25,773 nt of DNA. Origin: Pigoraptor vietnamica. Its lineage: Eukaryota; Opisthokonta; Filasterea. Made by a program: the position numbers and the translations under genes. The notes beneath the pieces are model-generated. The model had not been told where the DNA came from. It saw nothing but the letters and a program-made list of their open reading frames with translations, and searched no databases. Position 1 is the stretch's first letter; each line of letters opens with the position of its first letter. The stretch covers positions 1-25,773 of the forward strand of contig CALSCQ010002858.1 in NCBI GenBank assembly GCA_943704525.1. Reading direction: 5' to 3'. Shown here in pieces: positions 1 to 12,321 of this stretch.

Positions 1-695
1 GGGGGGGGTCGTGAGGTAATGTCGGAGGCGATGACAAAAAACTCTCGGAGTGTGTGGGTCGAGATGGGCGTGGAATGAACCGGAGAGAGCAACAAAGAGG
101 CGGTACTGGGGCTGCCCAAACCACGCACCGGCTCCCTTGCCCACGCACGACTTGGATTGGAGAGACACCTTGAGGTCGCGAAACTCGAGGCTGCAGCTGC
201 CGCGCCACACGTCCTTCCACGGAATGGACGCGTGCACGCCACCAATGAAGCCGGAGCTGATTACGACGGGAAGGTCCGCGACCATGTCGTTGAGCACCTG
301 GGAAGTAACAGGGATCCAAGGTGTTCACGCACAAGGGGTCACGCGATTTCAACCCTCGGAACTCTCTGAGTGCCAGTGGGCTCGTTTAAACGCAACCGCA
401 GACATGCGTACACACACATGCACAACCGAGAAAGGCTCCTCGAAAATTCGAGCGCAAGGGATGTTATCACCGGCAGAGTGCCTCCTCGAAACAACAACCG
501 CACCCGCAGCAGCACTCGGCCACCCACCTGCGCATTGAGGCGCAGCTTCTCCAAAGCGACCTTGCCATCCTGCAGCTGCACGCTCAGCTGGTCAAGTTCG
601 AGCTCGTCCTCGAGAAACTGGCCGATGGTGCGCTTGAGCACAAACTTGGACACGCGCTTCTGGAGGGACTCTGTTATCCGAAATCCGCTCCACAT
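1..695 (-). CDS. ATG2: ATG2-like autophagy lipid-transfer protein, N-terminal part (3' end outside window)
   Basis: ATG2 is a rod-shaped lipid-transfer protein that bridges the ER and the growing autophagosome. Two exons are visible: 695-528 and from 297 down to the window edge. The first encodes the chorein N-terminal helix, with MWSGF at the start and then the FVLKRTIGQFLEDEL and LDQLSVQL stretches, matching the N terminus of ATG2/VPS13-type proteins. The second encodes GFIGGVHASIPWKDVW, which resembles the ATG2 segment 'GFIG.ISVSVPW' and favours ATG2 over VPS13. The intron (527-298) is in phase 0, CAG|GTGGGT to CCCAG|GTG. The frame stays open to base 1, but the last roughly 40 codons are weakly conserved and a further intron there is possible. 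A CACGTG lies about 170 nt upstream (863-868). The family call is from memory of homologues; only about 150 residues are present of a protein usually 1,600-2,300 long. Confidence 0.82.
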
Positions 696-1370
696 CTTCG
701 CCTGTCGCGCGGCCCCTTCAGAGGGGCAACGCACGCAACGCTCTGCGCAGAGATGGCTGAAGCGGCATGTCCTGCCGCGACCGACGCACACAAGAGTTAC
801 CCTCGCCGGGCGACGCTAGCGCGCGATGATGAGACGCATGAAACAAAGCAGCTGTGCACTGTCACGTGGGATCGCCACTGTGACAAGACGGTCTGGAGGG
901 GAAAGGCAGTCACAGCGTGAAGAAAGGGCGCAAAAGGAGTGCCGCATGCACACAAGCGTGTGCGTGGGCCCAATGGCAGCCGCGCCTGAAGTTCCACTGA
1001 GGTGAACAGTGGCGGAGGCAGTGTCATCGGCACTCGATGCCATTAAATTGAAATTTACGCACTCGAGGCCAATATTCGCACAATTCCACATTAAGAGTCC
1101 CCTGTGCACTCAATAACCCGGGAACTTCCGCTGCCCATTTTTCGATGACGTTGGCCGTTTTTTAGCCGCAGTGTGCAGTGTGGTTACGCTCAATCTCCTC
1201 TGAGCCCTCAATGTGCCGTTGAGGGGACTGCCTGTCGCCGTGTTTCGCATGCATGGAGAGCGAGGGTCACGCTCGTCGTCCTGGGCGACCCATTCTTTTC
1301 GCACGTGAACCGTAATTAACGATGATTCCGCGTTATATGTACAAATATTACACCACAATATCCCAGCGCA
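696..1370. other. Intergenic: ATG2 upstream region and receptor 3' flank
   Basis: These 675 bases separate the ATG2-like start from the receptor stop. Short open frames occur on the minus strand but show no family resemblance. Visible motifs are CACGTG at 863-868 and 1302-1307 and CGTAATTAACG at 1311-1321, about 50 nt beyond the receptor stop. No TATA box or RNA gene was seen. Confidence 0.6.
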
Positions 1371-4300
1371 TCAGCTCTGCGATGCCGGCGACACGGTTCC
1401 GGGAAGGTCCTCCGGGGACGGGTCGACACCTTCGCTGTGTGCGTCGACCGTTTTTTCCACCGCATCCTCCTTGACTGTTACGTCATCGCGTGGGTGAGTG
1501 CGCCACCGCTGCGGGCTCGCCTGCCACGCCGGGGACCGTTGTCCGACGCCGTTCGCGCCGTTCGCGCTGTTGACGCCGGATACAGCCACGTCGACGGTCG
1601 GTTCCACGCCAATTCCGGCACACGCCGCGAGCTCCGCGATCGCCTTGACGAACGCGGCCTTGCCCTGGCCCTCGGGTGCTCCCGCAAACAGGAGGGCGGG
1701 CCACGTCGGCGAGTGCGTGGGCGTCCACTGCGACGCGAACCACGCGACGACCGGTTCGCCAATGTCGCCGCGCTGCACCGCAATGTAGAGCGGCGCCATC
1801 ATCTCGAGGAAGTAGTTGTGGCCCGCCGAGTGCAGTATCGAGTTGTGGTCGTTGATGGACGTGGTCCCGAAGAGGGAGACGCGCGATGCGTGGATGTTGT
1901 GCGGCTTGAAGACCGACCTCATGGCCATTAGCATCCTGCGTGCGCGCGTCGACCGGTGGCTGACGAACTTGCCCATCAGCGGCTCCGGAAACCGCCAGAG
2001 GTACACGGCGCAAAACGCGATGCACGCGGCCCAAATCGCCGGCGTCCCGTAGAGCGTTTTGCTGCCTTCGTCCGACAGCACGCCCGCGAACAGCAGCAGC
2101 GCCGTCAACGACGCAGACAGATACGACGCCGCGACGGGTACGTTGACCCACGTTACGCAGCACGGACTGCGGAATAGGTGGTACGCCGCCATGGACCCCG
2201 ACGCTGCCGCAACGACCGGAAAGTACGCGCGCGGCACGTGCGTAAAGTAAGCTCGCATCACCACGAGGACGACCTTCACGGCGGGCTCGACCAGAAATGA
2301 CTCGGGCCTGTATCGCACGTCGAGCTGGTCGTTCAGGTCCTGCCACATGGGCCCCGACACGGTCGCAAAGGGGTAGTAGGCGAGCACTGCCACAAACGCG
2401 ACGGCAATGTACGGCCAGTGGCGGGCCGTCCAGCACGGCACATCGCACACGCCGTCTGCGACCATGTAGGTCACGGTCGCGCCGGAAAGGTACCAGCAGT
2501 GGAACGCGCGGAGGCCGTTCAGAATGGTCGGGATGAAGCCGGCGGTGACCCAGTGCTGCAGCACCTGGTCCGCGGGGATGAGGAACGTGCGGCCCACCAC
2601 CGTGCGCGACACGCGAACCCCGCCGTCGGCAACGAAGATGGTTGCGTACGTGATCCACAGCAGCGTAATCGACATGATCAGCCAGAAGTACCAGTAGAAC
2701 GACCCGCCGAACGCCGCGCCGCCGCTGAAGCCGAACGCGCGAGAGACCCACGTGTCGACCGTGTCCGCACTAAGCACGATGAAGTGGACCTGCAGCGCCT
2801 GTAGGCAGAGCACGACGAGTCGTACGACGTTCGCCATGGTCGCGCGCATCGTGTTCACGCGGTCCACCTGTCGGATGCTCTTGCGGTGGAGTATAAGCGA
2901 GAACCGGCGCGTGAACAACGGCGTGATGATGACTTCGGCGCTGAAGAGGACGCAGAACATGGCGAGCACGGCGACCCCCGCCCGCTGCTTCACCGCCACG
3001 TCCGACGCCGCGAAAATGCTTACGCCCAGTGCCTTGTGGAGATCGCACGCGTCCACGTGCACCGGGACGACCGCGGGGCTTGTCTTCACGACGCTCAGCT
3101 CGTACTCAAGGGGGCATGCCTTGTCACGCACAACGAGGCCGAGCCCCAACAGCGACGCGGCGGTGGCGACGAACGTGTACTCGTAGATCCCGTTGCCGGC
3201 GTTCACGAGAGTCGTCGCGCGGGCACTCGAGACGTTCAGCGAGTTTTCGAGCACCGTGACGTTCAGCGGGAAGGGACCACCCATCGCGCCTCCACTCGGC
3301 TTCAAGGTGATGGACACCGTGTCGCCGGCGGAAATGTTGCGAATCGCGTAGAGCACCGGCACGCCGCACGGGGCCATCGCCACTTGCGTCGCCACCGCGT
3401 CTGCCGCAACCTGAGACGCGCAGTTCGCGCCCGTATAGCTCGTGTAGCACAAACACATGCGGTCCTCGTGCCGGCACGTCCCTCGCCCGCTGCACTCGAC
3501 GGGTGCGCCGGCGCACTTTCCGTCGTGTGGGGGGTCGGTTGCGTTTGCGTACCACACGATCTTATCGGGCGGATTGAGCGAGAGCACTTCGCGTTCGATG
3601 CGCCCGACGACCTTAAACCCGGCGTTGTCCGCCGTAATCTTCTGCTGGTAGTTGTAAATGTCGTAGGGGAGGCCGAGCCTGTCCTGGTTCGCGTCGAAAC
3701 TGACCGGCCCGCTCGCCCCTTCGAATTGGAGCATGCGCAGTTCCGCTATCACCTGCAGCCTGTGCGTCTCGTTTAGTCCGCGCTTCGTGACACGGTCGAG
3801 CGCGAGTGCGTACGCGAGCACGGCATCGTACACCTCGGGACCAGAGTCAATGTGGCTGCGGTCGCCGTCGCCGTCAAAATACACGGACGGGTCCACGTTC
3901 TGCCACTCTTGAATGTAACGCGCGTAAAAGCTGCCAAGCGCAATGTTCTCCTTGAGGGTGATAGCGCCCAAGTAACTGTCGACGGTGATCGTGTCAATGA
4001 CGCCGTTGCGCACAAAGTATGCCGAGTTGAGGAACGAGCTCGTCAGCAGCCACTGGTAGCCCGGGCGCGTCATCCCCTTCGACGCGGCGTAGCGAAAAAT
4101 GTTCTGAATCTGAACCGAACCCGCGCCGACGACGAGAATGATGGAGATGGACGCGCGATGGATCCACTCAACCGCAGCCTCTTGGTCGATGGTGTCGCTG
4201 AACGACGTCTGCGTGACGATCGAAATGTTGAACAGCGGAGCCAAGACGTTGAAAGCGTCCGCCGCGCCCTGCCCGACGTCTCCCACAGCGTACAGCATGC

Positions 4301-4960
4301 CAACCCTGCGCCAGTTCATCGCCGCACACACGCGCGCGAGGCCCAGCACGTCGACGGCGTTCCCAGGCACCGTTCGGAAGAAGTAAGGGTACCTGCGGCA
4401 CCGGTCCGTCGTTAAGTCACTTGCGTGCAGCTGAGTGCATGCGAGGCCGGGCTCGATTTGCTTAAACACACAACACGAACGAACGAAGCGCGCACTCACT
4501 TGGCCTTGTTGGACATGTCCGTGGACGACGCGCTGTAGCAAATGTGGGGGACGGAGAAGAGAGAGAGGAAGAAATTCGCCGCAGACGCGCCCGGCGAGCA
4601 CCCGGGACCGATGAACGCGGCAATGTTGCGCGTCCTGTACTGGCTCTCGGCGGTCGCAATGGCGGATGCCTCGTTGCACCGGGCGGCAAAGGTCGTCGAC
4701 ACATTGAAGAAGACGTCGGGAAGCACGTCGTCCCACCACCCGTCCGTCTTGTTGTTGAGGTGCGCAAAGGCCAACAGTCCGTTCGCGATTCGCTCGCGCC
4801 CAAGCACGGACGTCGTTCCAACGAGCGCGACGTTGACGCTGCGAAGAGACGGGCCGGTGGCAGCGCACGCGTAGAGCATGGACAGCGTCGCGAGCGCCAG
4901 TGCCGTCACCAAGCACGGCGCCCGCCGTTGTCGCACGCGTGCGGGCTTCACGGCCATCAT
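1371..4960 (-). CDS. Receptor-like membrane protein: Venus-flytrap ectodomain, EGF module, beta domain, about eight TM segments
   Basis: Predicted 1,160 residues in two exons (4960-4500 and 4392-1371). The phase-2 intron, AA|GTGAGT to GCAG|G, interrupts a Lys codon and rebuilds KYPYFFRTVPG, a hallmark of ANF/class C GPCR ligand-binding regions. I chose the ATG at 4960 because it is followed by basic residues and then a hydrophobic signal peptide. Order of parts: periplasmic-binding-type ligand domain (about 35-440); an EGF module with six cysteines (447-478); a beta-rich Ig/filamin-like stretch (about 480-600); membrane segments from about 624 to 955; a cytoplasmic tail of about 200 residues. 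Many NxS/T sites suit an extracellular N terminus. The membrane part shows about eight hydrophobic segments and I do not recognise the class C seven-helix signature, so G-protein coupling is not shown. Likely a surface sensor of a small ligand; ligand and signalling partner are unknown. Confidence 0.75.
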
Positions 4961-5601
4961 ACCGGCGACCGCCGCTCGGTGGGCCAACGTACGTCCACTT
5001 GACCCCGCCGTGCCAGTGCCCCGTGACTCACTCAACCCAGTCTGATGTAAGGGGCCACCATCATGGCCACATGGGCACCTATCGACCACCCATTATAAAG
5101 GGCATAATGGCGCCAACGGCTTGAAATCGAAGGCGAAGCAACGGCGAAACGGTCGGCGGCGGAGGCGGCTCGGCCGTGCCGCCGAAATCAACCGACTGCA
5201 CTCTGTAGTGACGCTTCACGAATGAGTTGAACCGACGCCCAATTGGCAAAAAACCAAGGAGGGTAAAAACGACGCCACTACTTTGCACGTGGGAACGCTT
5301 CTCTCACACGAAGCGCCGTCCGCAGTCACCTCCATTCGCACGGTTCGGGGTAAGGGACGCCTCAGTTGCCCGGACACCAATTCCGCCGAGATCTCGCTAG
5401 ACAATGACGTCACGAATTCATGGTCACGTGACGATCAGCTGGCAAATTTTTTTTCAAAGCTGTTTCATGTCGTGCCCAAGTGAATCGTCCGAACGTCTCG
5501 ATTTTTTACTCATCACGCACGCATCGTAAGAGTCTCTCTTTGTTTCACACACACTCTCTCCTCGTACTTTATTCCTGTCAGGCGTGCGTGCGTGTGCCAC
5601 C
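4961..5601. promoter_or_regulatory. Head-to-head promoter region, receptor / purine nucleotidase
   Basis: This 641-bp gap holds both transcription starts. A self-complementary TTATAA lies at 5093-5098, 133 nt before the receptor ATG. CACGTG occurs at 5286-5291. A perfect CRE-type TGACGTCA (5405-5412) and a 10-bp palindrome GTCACGTGAC (5423-5432) sit close together, about 170-200 nt before the nucleotidase ATG. Factor binding is inferred from known bZIP and bHLH-zip motif shapes only. Confidence 0.5.
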
Positions 5602-8095
<2,494 letters not shown>

Positions 8096-8103
8096 GTGCG
8101 CAC

Positions 8104-8268
8104 TGACGTCAAGGCAACCGTTGATTTGGACGGGAATGAATGTGCCGTCAAACCAATGCTGTGGAGTAGTGCGCCAACATGTTACCTCCACCTCCACTCA
8201 TGTTACCTCCACTTTCACGCGAACTCTCTCTCTTCTCTCGATTCACAAGAGCTCGACATCTATAAAAG
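8104..8268 (+). promoter_or_regulatory. Promoter of the zinc-finger gene: CRE-like site and TATA box
   Basis: TATAAAAG at 8261-8268 lies 62 nt before the ATG at 8330, a normal core-promoter spacing with a short leader. A perfect TGACGTCA palindrome (8104-8111) lies 150 bp further up, next to the stop of the upstream nucleotidase gene. It is the only gene in the window with a textbook TATA box at this spacing. Confidence 0.65.
8178..8212 (+). repeat. 14-bp direct repeat, period 21, upstream of the zinc-finger gene
   Basis: CATGTTACCTCCAC occurs at 8178-8191 and 8199-8212, about 50-80 bp before the TATA box of the zinc-finger gene. It could be a paired binding site or simple slippage; function unknown. 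Confidence 0.7.
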
Positions 8269-8329
8269 CTGCTAAACACAATACAGAAGGGCAACACCAA
8301 GCTCACAAAGTCAACAGCCAGCAAGCAAG

Positions 8330-8695
8330 ATGGAGCGATGCCCCTGCCCCCTCTGCGGTCTCGACTACAGCGCCGGCTACCTTGCCGAGCACGTCCGCTC
8401 CGGCACTCACGGACGCGGCCGAGCCTACGTGTGCCGCGTCCCAGGATGCGGCAAGGCCTACCGTCACCGCAACCGCCGGTGCGTGCACGAGCGCAGGCAC
8501 ACTCAGGAGGACCGCGCGCTCTACATCCCGTTTCGGCGCCGCCGAGCACAGCCGAACCCTTGCCACGACCACCATAACTTCCTCAAGGAGATCCGGCGCA
8601 TTTTGAACGACGACGCCTTCGAGATCTTGGTCACCGATAGCCTCAACGAGCTCACGGCGGACGACGTCAACAGCATCCTCGCGCTCGTCGACTAA
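8330..8695 (+). CDS. Small two-finger C2H2 zinc-finger protein, intronless
   Basis: 121 residues from a single exon. Finger 1 is C6-x2-C9-x11-H21-x5-H27. Finger 2 is a classical C35-x4-C40-x12-H53-x3-H57 (CRVPGCGKAYRHRN...). A basic patch follows (IPFRRRRAQ, about residues 66-74), then an acidic helical C terminus (about 81-121). Two fingers plus a basic patch suggest nucleic-acid binding in the nucleus; the acidic tail could be a protein-interaction or activation segment. I do not recognise an orthologue. It differs from every other gene here in lacking introns and having a clear TATA box, as expected of an inducible or recently acquired gene. An alternative is a lineage-specific fragment of a larger zinc-finger family. 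The reading frame is well supported; the role is not. Confidence 0.75.
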   Translation: MERCPCPLCGLDYSAGYLAEHVRSGTHGRGRAYVCRVPGCGKAYRHRNRRCVHERRHTQEDRALYIPFRRRRAQPNPCHDHHNFLKEIRRILNDDAFEILVTDSLNELTADDVNSILALVD

Positions 8696-8710
8696 GGATT
8701 CTCCGGCGCC

Positions 8711-8722
8711 CGTCAATTAACG
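8711..8722. terminator. Palindromic CGTCAATTAACG between converging genes (candidate 3' element)
   Basis: Lies 16 nt after the zinc-finger stop and about 144 nt beyond the protrudin-like stop, between two converging genes. The identical 12-mer lies 4 nt past the acetyltransferase stop (17382-17393). A 3'-end role is only a guess from position. Confidence 0.25.
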
Positions 8723-8865
8723 ATCAATGCTCTAAGAGCCATAAATACCAACTAAGAAGGCATCCATTTCCAGTCCGTACAGACTTTAAAGCAACGGTTG
8801 ACCACTCTGCGCGCGCCAAGCGCACAGATTTCACCAGCGACGGCCAACATGGAGACCGGACGCCA

Positions 8866-9339
8866 TTAGTGGGCGCGGTCGATCTTGTGCCCTGTGAGCG
8901 ACTCGTAACACCCGTTACACACGTTGACGGTTTCCTCAAACGCGGCTGGCGAAGTGGCACCAAGCATCGCGCGCGTGACGAGATTTTCGCAGCAGTTGCC
9001 GCAGAAGGGGGAGCCGCACTGCGCGCAGCACAGCTACGAAAACGTACGAGACCACACACACACACCACATACACACACACCACCACCACCACCAGACGCA
9101 TAGATGACAATACACAAATAGGCAGAAGTTAGATGAGGGCACCAGCAACGCACGTGCACACAAAAAAATCGTACCCGTCGATTGAGCAGTCCGAAAGATG
9201 CGTGGCAAGAGGTGCAGTGGCCGGCATTCTGCGTTTGTCGCCGGCGAATTTCCGAGCGGATCTCGCTGATCTTCTCGCGGATCGGCCGGCGCGTGACTGG
9301 CGCCTGCTGAGATGAGGTCAGCGGCAAATCATCAAGACA

Positions 9340-9372
<33 letters not shown>

Positions 9373-10430
9373 GCACGCACACACAATCACACAATCACAC
9401 TTTAGAGAAACGAAGTCGACGATGAGCACCTCCGTGTGAACATCCTCGTCGCGCGCTGGGATGCTCTCGGTCACTTCGAGCGGCTCGACAATATCCGGCA
9501 CGCGCTGTGCTTCGGCGATCGCGGCGGGTGCGGGAGATGGCAGGACACTTTTGGGAATAGACAGTCTCCTAAGAGAATGGGGCGCGCGGAAGGCAGCCTC
9601 GAAGAGGCGCAAAAGGCCTGAATGGCACAATGTGTGAACGCACAATAAACACACGACATGAACACGGCCGCTGCATCTAATGTCCCGCACACACTCTCAC
9701 TGGGATGCATAAGTACGAAAAAGTCACGCAAGAGGTCAACAGCTCGTACACGCGCACAACACGCGAACATACTCTCCAAACGTGGCGCAAACTCACCGTT
9801 ATACGGGCGCGACCACCGCACAAACTGATGCGTCCAAACCGCGGCCGCCACCCACGCCCCTCGCGCGCACGCAATCAACAACGACAGCGCCACAAGCGCA
9901 AATGCAGCCCGCAATGCCACGGAGATGGACGGGCGCGTGCACGCGGCCCACGCGGCGTCCAGCGCGTCGCACGCACGCACAAGCGCCGCCTGCGTCGCGC
10001 GCATGCGCCTCCGGTACACGCGCATGAGCTCGGCCAACGACTCGGCATCGTTCACCGCACCCGTCACGGGGTCGACGCGCGCCTGAGGAATGAAGTCCCT
10101 ATAGGTGTGTGCGGGCACTTCGCGCCGCTTGTTGGGACGGTAAGCGCGTGCGACAAGGACAGCCTTGACGGCAAGCGCAAACGGAACGACCGCAAGCGCA
10201 CCCACGGCGATGTGCGGGAAAAAACACGCAAAGATGCCGACAAAGTACACGCCGAGGGACTGCCATACGGGACGATTCCCCCTGACGAGGTCCGCGTAGA
10301 AAGATATGGCGTCGCGCAGTATGGCGCACTTGTGCCAGAGAAGCCCTGCGTAGCCAATCACCTTCCCAATGTCGAAGGAGCAGTCCGGGGGAAGCTCGTC
10401 CCCCGGAATGGCGTCGTCGCGCGCAGCCAT
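8866..10430 (-). CDS. Protrudin (ZFYVE27)-like ER membrane protein with C-terminal FYVE-like finger
   Basis: In animals protrudin is an ER protein that makes contacts with endosomes and promotes protrusion growth. Exons: 10430-9797, 9617 to about 9430-9385, 9306-9175 and 9033-8866; roughly 373-388 residues. Exon 1 gives an N-terminal helical region and two hydrophobic hairpin-like regions (about residues 58-95 and 168-200), separated by a charged linker as in protrudin. Exons 3-4 give the finger: CTSCHASFGLLNRR, CAQCGSPFCGNCC and, after MLGATSPAAFEE, a final CNGC, very close to the human protrudin order (CTGC, CSNC, FCSRCC, MGATAPEA, CASC). Like protrudin it lacks the RHHCR motif of canonical FYVE domains. 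The helix before the finger (IREKISEIRSEIRRR) also matches in position. The intron-2 donor is uncertain; the acceptor is a CAGCAG tandem site. I could not identify an FFAT motif with confidence. Confidence 0.78.
9046..9102 (-). repeat. CA / CACCAC microsatellite in protrudin-like intron 3
   Basis: A CA-rich and (ACC)n tract on the plus strand, so TG/GGT on the sense strand, within the 9174-9034 intron. Confidence 0.85.
9339..9395 (-). repeat. (CA)n(CG)n alternating tract in protrudin-like intron 2
   Basis: Alternating purine-pyrimidine run of CA, then CG, then ACGC units, directly after the probable 5' splice site of intron 2. Such sequences can adopt left-handed Z-DNA. Confidence 0.85.
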
Positions 10431-10635
10431 GGCGTGCGCACCCGCCGGCGCAGGGGTCGGGCGAAGGGACGCACGTTGCGAGTTAACGATTGTACACAGC
10501 CAATTGACCCAAATGGCCTACACCATGAAATTGAGATAGGGTGAGGGTTTCCGGTATTCGGTTTCAGTTGGTGAGCACTGACAGACGCAAATCGAAGGCA
10601 CGCACGCACGCGCCGCACTGCAGCCACCGCGCAGC

Positions 10636-11917
10636 TCAATACGCCCGCGAGTGCGTCGCTGTCGCCGGCACGCGCTCCTCCTCGTACTCGACCTCGACGC
10701 GCCTCCGCCCGCCCTTCCCGCCGGGTGGCTTCCCTTTGCCGTCCCGCTTCCCGCCCTTTGGCGCGCCGGTCGCAGCCGCGGGACGCTTGCCCTTCGGCGG
10801 CGCCAGCTGCTTTGCCGCCGGCCGCTTCTTGCCGCGGTTTGCTCCATCGCTCCCTTCCGAGTCCTCGGAACCCTCCGACCCGTCGCTCTCTTCGCCTTCG
10901 TCCGACCCTTCGTCCATCTCCCCAAAGTCTTCGAGGTCGCTCAGGTCGTCGTCGCTGCCAAAATCCTCGACGTACTCGCGAACACCCGCGCCATCGTCGC
11001 TCTCGTCGCCCGCTTCGGCGTCTTCCGCGAGCATCGCATCTTCGATCTCAGCCTCTTCCTCGGAATCGTAATCGACCTCCGCCTCCGCGCCCTCGCCCTC
11101 GAGCACCTTCTCAAACGCAGATGCGTGGAAGTTGTAAATGTCGCCATACGTTCCCTGCGAGCGGCGAAATAGCGGTGAGAACGGGCGATCACAAAGCAGC
11201 AGTGAGAACGAGCAATCGCAGAATTACAGAATGGGGCACTCTGTCCCACCTTCTGCAACCGTTCGAGCAGCTCCTTCTCGATCGACCCCTCGAGATTCGC
11301 CGCGATGAGCGCCTTGGCCTCCCTCTTCGCCTCTCTCCTCTCGATCTTCTTGTTGATCGGGACGAGCTTCTTTTGCGCCTTCAGCTTCAGCTTGCGCATG
11401 CGGATAAGGTACTGCGTGATGCGCGTGAACCGCTGCTTTGCCTTGTGAACGATGAACTTGGGCCAGTAGATGAGGTTCTCGTCAATCTGCGACAGCGCCG
11501 TCTCGTAGTTTTTCGACAGCTTTACGCGCTCCCACAGCTTTGCGGGCGTGTGCGCGCGCTCGATCGTCTTCACGTACAAATAGCAGATGCCGTCCTGGAA
11601 AAAAAATTCAACAAGCGTGAGCAATCAAGCGCTCCGATACCGACTCAATCACAGCGCACACTCACTCACGCAACACAGACTTGCACATGCACACGCGGTG
11701 CGAATGCAGCAATGCCAAGGGCGCTCTAGAAGGGAAAACCACAACTCACTATTTCCTTAATGGTCGCATATCGGCTGTTTGCGAGCGGACACGACTGCCG
11801 GTTGCAGAGCCCCGTGAGGTTGTACTCGTTTCGACAGAACGTCTGCGTCTGCGTCTTTGCTTTGAACGAGCAGAACTGCTGGTTGATGACCTGCCATATG
11901 ACCTCGTCGTGCTGCAT
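10636..11917 (-). CDS. MAK16: MAK16 ribosome-biogenesis protein (60S subunit)
   Basis: MAK16 is a nucleolar factor needed for 60S ribosomal subunit assembly. Three exons: 11917-11750, 11594-11250 and 11154-10636, 343 residues, close to the usual 300-340. Exon 1 is nearly invariant in the family ([31 protein letters not shown]), carrying conserved Cys residues likely to bind metal. Exon 2 gives [26 protein letters not shown] and [15 protein letters not shown], then the basic [11 protein letters not shown]. Exon 3 opens with GTYGDIYNF and continues into a long Asp/Glu/Ser acidic tract and a Lys/Gly-rich tail ending near VEVEYEEE, as in homologues. Introns are GT-AG, phase 0. The gene is head to head with WDR11 across 404 bp and its stop lies 205 bp before the protrudin-like start. 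Confidence 0.96.
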
Positions 11918-12321
11918 CCTCCCGCTGCCTCAGCCCCGCGACCGAGGCACGCGTGTAACGCACGTCTCTCTCCCTTCTCAGAGTGAACTCCGTCTCACTC
12001 GTCCGCGCTCGTCTGCAACTCCTTCCCCCTCGAGAATAGACAACTCACTCCACTCACTTTTGGGGTTTGGCGATTCGCTTTGACGCAAAACCGCTCTTCT
12101 GTTTTGCACGTGTCTACTACAATCAATCTTCCCCACGTGAAACCCAGATATAAGTAGAATTCAAAATTGGCGAGAACTCGTTTAATTTTGGGTGACATGT
12201 CTGTTGTTGGAAATGCCAGTGTTGGATGTGCAGACGTAAGCCTCATATCTGTGCGCGCCCTTTTTCGAGCACGATCGACCAAACTAAAGTCTCACGCGCT
12301 CTCACGTGGGGACCCTTGGGA
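11918..12321. promoter_or_regulatory. Head-to-head promoter region MAK16 / WDR11
   Basis: 404 bp between the two ATGs. CACGTG palindromes lie at 12107-12112, 12135-12140 and 12303-12308. An ATATAAG on the plus strand (12149-12155) is 167 nt before the WDR11 ATG and could be a weak TATA element. No other coding sequence was seen. Confidence 0.5.

Noticed and set aside
816-1109. 97-codon minus-strand frame upstream of ATG2
   Set aside because: No family resemblance, no promoter or splice context; low coding quality compared with neighbours.
2886-3776. Long open frame on the plus strand opposite the receptor gene
   Set aside because: It is antisense to a well-supported coding exon. GC-rich codon use keeps the opposite strand open by chance; no family resemblance or splice structure.
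10725-11729. 334-codon Arg/Pro/Leu-rich frame opposite MAK16
   Set aside because: Crosses two MAK16 introns without change and has no recognisable domain; antisense shadow.
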